This document shows, piece by piece, positions 20,359-24,324 of a stretch of 24,324 nt of DNA. A program made the translations under genes and the position numbers. The stretch is taken from assembly GCA_964629645.1 (NCBI GenBank), contig CAZVSU010000039.1:1-24324 (forward strand). Reading direction: 5' to 3'. Positions within the stretch are counted from its first letter, which is position 1, and every line of letters starts with the position of its first letter. This DNA is from JAAKFL01 sp964629645. Lineage in GTDB: Bacteria; Chlamydiota; Chlamydiia; Chlamydiales; SLFE01. Under the pieces are notes generated by a model. That model searched no databases. It was given only the letters and a program-made list of their open reading frames with translations, and was not told where the DNA came from.

Positions 20359-21660
20359 ATGATAAGACACAAGAAGCAAAAGACAAATGCAATCATAACA
20401 ATACTGATAAGTTTAACAGTATTGTGTATTGTAAATCCATTTGTTTCAGCTCAAGATGATACTACTCTTGAAATTAACTGTTCAAAGACTCAAGTTGATA
20501 AAAATGATCAGTTTTTTTCTACTATTTTTATTAGTCCATCTGAGCCTATCATTGGAGTACAAATTGATTTATCGTTTGATGCAGATCTTCTTCAATGTGA
20601 AAACGTACAAAATGCAAATAAAAGCGCTTGGAATTCATATTTTAATCCCATCATTGATAATACTGAAGGAAAAATTACTGGTGCTGGCGTCATCAACTAT
20701 GGGAGCACGATATCGTATTCCACTACCTGTTTTAACATCACTTGGAGTTCATTAAATAAAGATGGCACATCCACGCTTACACTTCAAAATATTCTTGTTA
20801 CCAATGAAACAGGAAAGGAAATTGCAACAATTACTTCCTTGGATGAAACAATTGTTATTGGTAATGGAACAAACACTGATGATACACCGTTACCAAATGA
20901 TAATAATGGTGATTCAGGTATTATTCCTTCAGGATCAAATGAAGCTCCCATAATAAAAGAACATCTCATGGGTCCAACATCTATTTTCGTTAATCAACAA
21001 TACAATTTTACTGTTACTGGATTAGATCCAGATGATGATGATATTTTTTATCTTATCAACTGGGGGGATAACACTTCACAATCCTGGTTAGGACCATATC
21101 AAACAGATGTTCCTTATGTTTTCAATCACTCTTGGGACTCCGCAGGAAACTACACAGTTAAAGTAAAACTTAAAGATACAAATAATCACGAAACAACCTG
21201 GGTTTCATATCTTAATGTAACAGTTCAGCAAACCTCATCTAAGCAATCAACACAACAAACAGCTTCGTTGCACACTGATTTTGATATTACTCCAAATCAA
21301 CCTGGAGTGGGAGAACAGATACAATTTACACCACGCACTAATAATACTGATGAAAATAATATTGCTGGTTATCAATGGGATTTCGGCGATGGGACCAATT
21401 CAAAGGATTTGAATCCAGTTCATAGCTATACTAAGTCAGGGGATTATCTGGTAACGCTAACAATTTTGGACAACAATGAGAGTGCAATGAATACGGTCAG
21501 TGAAAAAATTTCGATCAATGAAATACAAACCAGTCTGAAAGAAAACTATGATAATCAAGGATCATCACCTGAGTCAGTTCCGGGATATGAACTAATTACC
21601 CTTTTAATTTCATTGTTCTCAATGATAATTATTTTTAAAGGAAGGAGGAAAAACAATTAA
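20359..21660 (+). CDS. Secreted cohesin-PKD-PKD protein with C-terminal membrane/sorting segment
   Basis: 433 residues. A Sec signal peptide (basic MIRHKKQK, hydrophobic core, cleavage near VSA|Q at 31/32) is followed by a cohesin domain (~36-168: EPIIGVQIDLSFD, LLQC, GKITGAGVINYGS, a terminal VIG strand). An acidic/Gly linker leads to PKD-type domains at ~190-295 (INWGDNT, AGNYTVKVKLKD) and ~310-395 (YQWDFGDGT, SGDYLVTLTILDN). The C-terminus (406-433) is SVPGYE, a hydrophobic helix and GRRKNN, resembling the tripartite PGF-CTERM-like signals processed by archaeosortases; a plain membrane anchor is the alternative. It lies 53 nt after the giant gene and 54 nt before the next one, so co-transcription is likely. 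Inferred role: cell-surface receptor for dockerin proteins. Codon use is A/C-rich, unlike the giant gene. Confidence 0.9.
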   Translation: MIRHKKQKTNAIITILISLTVLCIVNPFVSAQDDTTLEINCSKTQVDKNDQFFSTIFISPSEPIIGVQIDLSFDADLLQCENVQNANKSAWNSYFNPIIDNTEGKITGAGVINYGSTISYSTTCFNITWSSLNKDGTSTLTLQNILVTNETGKEIATITSLDETIVIGNGTNTDDTPLPNDNNGDSGIIPSGSNEAPIIKEHLMGPTSIFVNQQYNFTVTGLDPDDDDIFYLINWGDNTSQSWLGPYQTDVPYVFNHSWDSAGNYTVKVKLKDTNNHETTWVSYLNVTVQQTSSKQSTQQTASLHTDFDITPNQPGVGEQIQFTPRTNNTDENNIAGYQWDFGDGTNSKDLNPVHSYTKSGDYLVTLTILDNNESAMNTVSEKISINEIQTSLKENYDNQGSSPESVPGYELITLLISLFSMIIIFKGRRKNN

Positions 21661-21702
21661 GAAATTGAATAAAAAAAATGAAACAATAATAAGAGAATTA
21701 AT

Positions 21703-21707
21703 GGAGG
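21703..21707 (+). promoter_or_regulatory. Ribosome binding site for the 21715 gene
   Basis: A perfect GGAGG lies 7 nt before the ATG at 21715. Confidence 0.85.
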
Positions 21708-21714
21708 AAAAAAT

Positions 21715-23670
21715 ATGAAAAAAATAAAGATAAATAGAAAAATAATGATGCTGATAATTTCGACCTTGCTTGTTACATCAATTGGTCTTGCAATGATCTC
21801 AATTCCAACAAATGTAAGCGCACAAACCATAAATCCAGATGTCAATGATAACGGAGAGGTTACTAAAACCGATTTTGATTTAGTTACCAATCGACTTGGT
21901 GAAACAGGGAAACTAGGTTGGACAGCAGAAGATGTAAACGATGATGGAAGAATTGATACGCAAGATCTGAGTCTAATAAATTCTGTTGCAAACAATCTTG
22001 GAAATCCACCATTTTCTTCTGGAATTACTTATCTAAATGTTACTCCACCATCACAAATTGTGAGTGGAAGTGAAACATTCACCATAGATATCTTCTTAGA
22101 TCCAGGTGAACCAATCATTGGAGTACAAACGGAAATATCATTTAACCCATCCCTATTACAATGTGATGCGGCAGTTAATGGTAATACAAGTGCTTGGGAG
22201 ACTTTTTTCACTCCCACCATAGATAATACAAATGGAAAAATCACAGGCTTGGGTGTAATAAATTGGGGTAGCACGGTTAATTTTCCAACCAGTTGTTTTA
22301 ACATTACCTTTACTGCACAAGGTATCGATGGATCATCTCCTTTAGATTTACAAAATGTTCTCATTACCAATGGATCAGGATTAGCAATAATACCAACGGT
22401 AAACAATGGTTCAGCAGAAGTCGATGCCACTAACCCATCTGTTACGGTTGATGGTCCTGATGGTGGTGAGTATTGGACTGGTACGGAGTCGATTACGTGG
22501 ACCTGTACTGAGTCGAATAAGGATACGGTGGATATTGAGTATACGACTGATAGTTCGACGTGGAATAATATAGTTTCTGGTACGGATGATGATGGTAGTT
22601 ATGATTGGGATACTTCTGGTGTTGTTGATGGTAGTAGTTATCAGGTTCGGGTGACGGCGACTGATCTTGCGGGTAATTCTGGGAGTGATGTTTCTGATAG
22701 TATGTTTACTATTGATAATACTGTTCCGAGTGTAACGGTTGATAATCTGGCTGATGGTGATTATGTTGCAGGAACGATTTCAATAGAGGGAACAGCGACT
22801 GATACTAACTTAGATACTATATCACTTAAGATCGATGGCAGTGAAGTTGCTACTAGTTTACCGTATAGTTGGGATACTACGCTTGAGTCTGATGGATCAC
22901 ATTCAGTGGCTCTTGAAGTAACGGATTTAGCAGGAAATACTAACAGTGATTCGATAACGGTCACGGTTGATAATACGAATCCTACTGTTTCTGTTGATAA
23001 TCCGGCTGATGGTGATTATGTTGCAGGAACGATTTCAATAGAGGGAACAGCGACTGATNNNNNNNNNNNNNNNNNNNNNNNNNNNNNNNNNNNNNNNNNN
23101 NNNNNNNNNNNNNNNNNNNNNNNNNNNNNNNNNNNNNNNNNNNNNNNNNNNNNNNNNNGAAATACTAACAGTGATTCGATAACGGTCACGGTTGATAATA
23201 CGAATCCTACTGTCAGTAATATAAACGTAGCATATTCAGATCCAATAGATACCAACCCAAGTTTTGGTTGGGAGAATATCTCTTGTACTGTGACTGATGC
23301 CACATCTGGTGTAAATCAAGTATACGTTTACATAGATGGTACTCCGACACTTATGCAAAAAACTGGTTCGACTTATTACCATAATACTACATTAAGCAGT
23401 GGTAATCATACTTACTACATTTCTGCATCTGATAATGTAGGTAATGAAAAAGAGAGCAGTAGTGGTGATATATCAATCGCACCAAATTGGGATATTGTTA
23501 TTGATGGAATATGTGATATGTTAGATGCTAGTCAAATCTCCTTCAACTGGAATTCAGGTGATGGAAGTAATCCAGGTTGGATACGAGCAGATATCAACAA
23601 TGATGGTTATGTTAATATTTTAGATGCTTCGCAGGTATCAGCTCATTGGCAGGAATCTTGGTATAGCTAA
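21715..23670 (+). CDS. Secreted dockerin-cohesin-Ig-dockerin protein (adaptor-like), interrupted by an assembly gap
   Basis: A signal peptide (residues 1-36, NVSA|Q) is followed by a dockerin with two good Ca loops (42-53 DVNDNGEVTKTD; 73-84 DVNDDGRIDTQD), then a cohesin (~104-238: EPIIGVQTEISFN, LLQC150, GVINWGS, SCF with C194). An Ig-like domain (~241-340, GGEYWTGTESITW) precedes 85-residue Ig repeats starting at nt 22738 and 22993, the second cut by 100 N. A last Ig domain and a second dockerin (nt 23479-23670) end the protein. The frame is kept across the gap but the true length is unknown. Its C-terminal ~150 residues closely match those of the giant protein. Carrying both cohesin and dockerins, it could bridge a surface cohesin and dockerin cargo (inference). 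There is no C-terminal anchor, so retention would depend on dockerin binding. Confidence 0.88.
   Translation: MKKIKINRKIMMLIISTLLVTSIGLAMISIPTNVSAQTINPDVNDNGEVTKTDFDLVTNRLGETGKLGWTAEDVNDDGRIDTQDLSLINSVANNLGNPPFSSGITYLNVTPPSQIVSGSETFTIDIFLDPGEPIIGVQTEISFNPSLLQCDAAVNGNTSAWETFFTPTIDNTNGKITGLGVINWGSTVNFPTSCFNITFTAQGIDGSSPLDLQNVLITNGSGLAIIPTVNNGSAEVDATNPSVTVDGPDGGEYWTGTESITWTCTESNKDTVDIEYTTDSSTWNNIVSGTDDDGSYDWDTSGVVDGSSYQVRVTATDLAGNSGSDVSDSMFTIDNTVPSVTVDNLADGDYVAGTISIEGTATDTNLDTISLKIDGSEVATSLPYSWDTTLESDGSHSVALEVTDLAGNTNSDSITVTVDNTNPTVSVDNPADGDYVAGTISIEGTATDXXXXXXXXXXXXXXXXXXXXXXXXXXXXXXXXXXNTNSDSITVTVDNTNPTVSNINVAYSDPIDTNPSFGWENISCTVTDATSGVNQVYVYIDGTPTLMQKTGSTYYHNTTLSSGNHTYYISASDNVGNEKESSSGDISIAPNWDIVIDGICDMLDASQISFNWNSGDGSNPGWIRADINNDGYVNILDASQVSAHWQESWYS
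22738..22992 (+). repeat. 255-bp Ig repeat, unit 1
   Basis: An 85-residue Ig-like unit (DGDYVAGTISIEGTATD, SLKIDGSEV, LAGNTNSDSITVTV). The next unit starts at 22993 with almost the same DNA. Confidence 0.85.
22993..23211 (+). repeat. 255-bp Ig repeat, unit 2 (contains the gap)
   Basis: The first 66 bases differ from unit 1 by one base by eye (CTG versus CCG). The bases after the gap match unit 1 from 22934 on. If only one unit is present, 130 bases are hidden rather than 100; further units may be missing. Confidence 0.75.
23059..23158 (+). other. Assembly gap of exactly 100 N
   Basis: 100 N is a conventional placeholder for an unsized scaffold gap. It falls inside a near-identical tandem repeat, the expected place for an assembly break. 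Confidence 0.97.
23479..23670 (+). other. C-terminal dockerin of the 21715 gene
   Basis: Loop 1 is DIVIDGICDMLD (position 3 is Val rather than Asp/Asn). Loop 2 is DINNDGYVNILD, canonical. Both are followed by DASQ. The linker between them (SGDGSNPGWIRAD) is the same as in the giant protein. Confidence 0.85.
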
Positions 23671-23696
23671 AAAAAATTGAAGGTTGTGAAATAGAT

Positions 23697-24324
23697 ATGA
23701 AACTTAAATTATCAAAAATGAATGCATATACGACGCTGATAGTCATAGCACTCATTTCGATGACATTGCCTACTTCAGCGATAGTATTATCGCCGATGAA
23801 ACAATCGAATATAGCATCTACGGAAAGTTCGTTACCTCTTGCGGGTAGTGGAGTCGCGGACTCTACTACTTCTTTAAGTGTTATGCCGTCTAGTCAGACC
23901 GTTGGCTATGGGGAAACGTTCACTATTGATGTTTATTTGGATCCTGGAGAACCAGTCATTGGAGTCCAAACGGATATATCATTTGATTCTGATCTTCTTC
24001 AATGTGATGATGTGAGTAATGGTAATACAAGTGCTTGGGATACAGTTTTCGATTATACTATCGATAATACTAATGGGATGATAACAGGATTAGGTGTAAT
24101 CAATTGGGGTAGCACGGTTAATTTCCCAACCAGTTGTTTTAGTATTACGTTCACTGCTGAAAGCACACCGGGAACTTCACCGTTAGATCTTTACAATGTG
24201 CTTATTACAAATGAAACGTCAGAACAAATATTTCCAGTTGTTAACAATGGAAGTGTCATAATAATTGAAGGTAACAGTCCACCAGTTATCTCTAATCCAT
24301 TTCCATCCTATGGTGAAACAGATG
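23697..24324 (+). CDS. Secreted cohesin protein, 3' end outside the window
   Basis: Open from the ATG at 23697 to the window edge (209 codons). A signal peptide (MKLKLSK, hydrophobic core, cleavage near TSA at 26-28) and a short Ser-rich linker precede a cohesin at ~60-195 (GETFTIDVYLDPGEP, GVQTDISFD, LLQC103, GLGVINWGS, SCF with C147, a closing NNGSVIII strand). The sequence then continues into another module starting SPPVISNPFPSYGE, an Ig/FN3-type opening similar to that of the spacers in the giant gene. The cohesin is closer to that of the 21715 gene than to that of the 20359 gene. The start follows the previous stop by 26 nt; the only nearby purine-rich match (GAAGGT at 23679) is weak and 12 nt away, so translational coupling is possible. 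Likely a further scaffold or receptor of the same system; what follows the cohesin is unknown. Confidence 0.85.
   Translation, partial: MKLKLSKMNAYTTLIVIALISMTLPTSAIVLSPMKQSNIASTESSLPLAGSGVADSTTSLSVMPSSQTVGYGETFTIDVYLDPGEPVIGVQTDISFDSDLLQCDDVSNGNTSAWDTVFDYTIDNTNGMITGLGVINWGSTVNFPTSCFSITFTAESTPGTSPLDLYNVLITNETSEQIFPVVNNGSVIIIEGNSPPVISNPFPSYGETD

Noticed and set aside
21661..21714. Terminator between the 20359 and 21715 genes
   Set aside because: The spacer is A-rich with no T-run or hairpin that I could see.
22738..23211. CRISPR or intergenic tandem repeat
   Set aside because: The 255-bp repeats are in frame, encode Ig-like domains and have no spacers.

Overview
The window is one strand-uniform block (all genes on +) from an AT-rich genome. 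It is most likely archaeal, and the domain repertoire suggests an uncultured Thermoplasmatota-like or related anaerobic euryarchaeon. This rests on DUF2341/LamG giant surface proteins, very frequent N-glycosylation sequons (NxS/T), Sec signal peptides, and a C-terminal PGYE + hydrophobic helix + basic tail resembling archaeosortase-type sorting signals. The phylum is an inference; no rRNA or other marker gene is present.

Layout. (1) Positions 2-20305: the 3' part of a giant extracellular protein gene, with at least 6,767 codons visible and the 5' end outside the window. From N to C it carries six DUF2341+LamG units, two sialidase/BNR-like domains, many Ig/FN3-type spacers, a seven-repeat FG-GAP/VCBS propeller, five LamG domains that appear nested inside Ig-like domains, a NodB/CE4 polysaccharide-deacetylase-like domain, and a C-terminal dockerin. 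(2) 20359-21660: a secreted protein with one cohesin, two PKD domains and a C-terminal membrane/sorting segment. (3) 21715-23670: a secreted protein with an N-terminal dockerin, a cohesin, Ig repeats (interrupted by a 100-N assembly gap) and a C-terminal dockerin. (4) 23697-24324: the 5' part of a further secreted cohesin protein, cut by the window end. Intergenic spaces are 53, 54 and 26 nt, so the genes look co-transcribed. No stretch over 300 nt lacks a gene, and I saw no RNA gene, CRISPR array or transposase.

How the genes may work together (inference). The cluster reads as a cellulosome-like archaeal surface assembly. The 20359 gene would be the cell-anchored cohesin receptor, the 21715 gene an adaptor carrying both cohesin and dockerins, the 23697 gene another cohesin scaffold, and the giant protein a dockerin-bearing carbohydrate-binding/hydrolytic cargo. 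The giant gene's C-terminal Ig+dockerin module is nearly the same as that of the 21715 gene.

Sequence evolution. The giant gene holds a ~4.1-kb internal duplication (~1148-5250 versus ~7178-11285, offset ~6.03 kb). It contains 190-bp and 512-bp blocks that are base-for-base identical by eye, separated by diverged patches, as expected from recent gene conversion or from assembly artefact. Base composition also switches abruptly, from G-rich/C-poor giant-gene sequence to A/C-rich cohesin sequence, including inside the 21715 gene, which indicates domain-level mosaicism.
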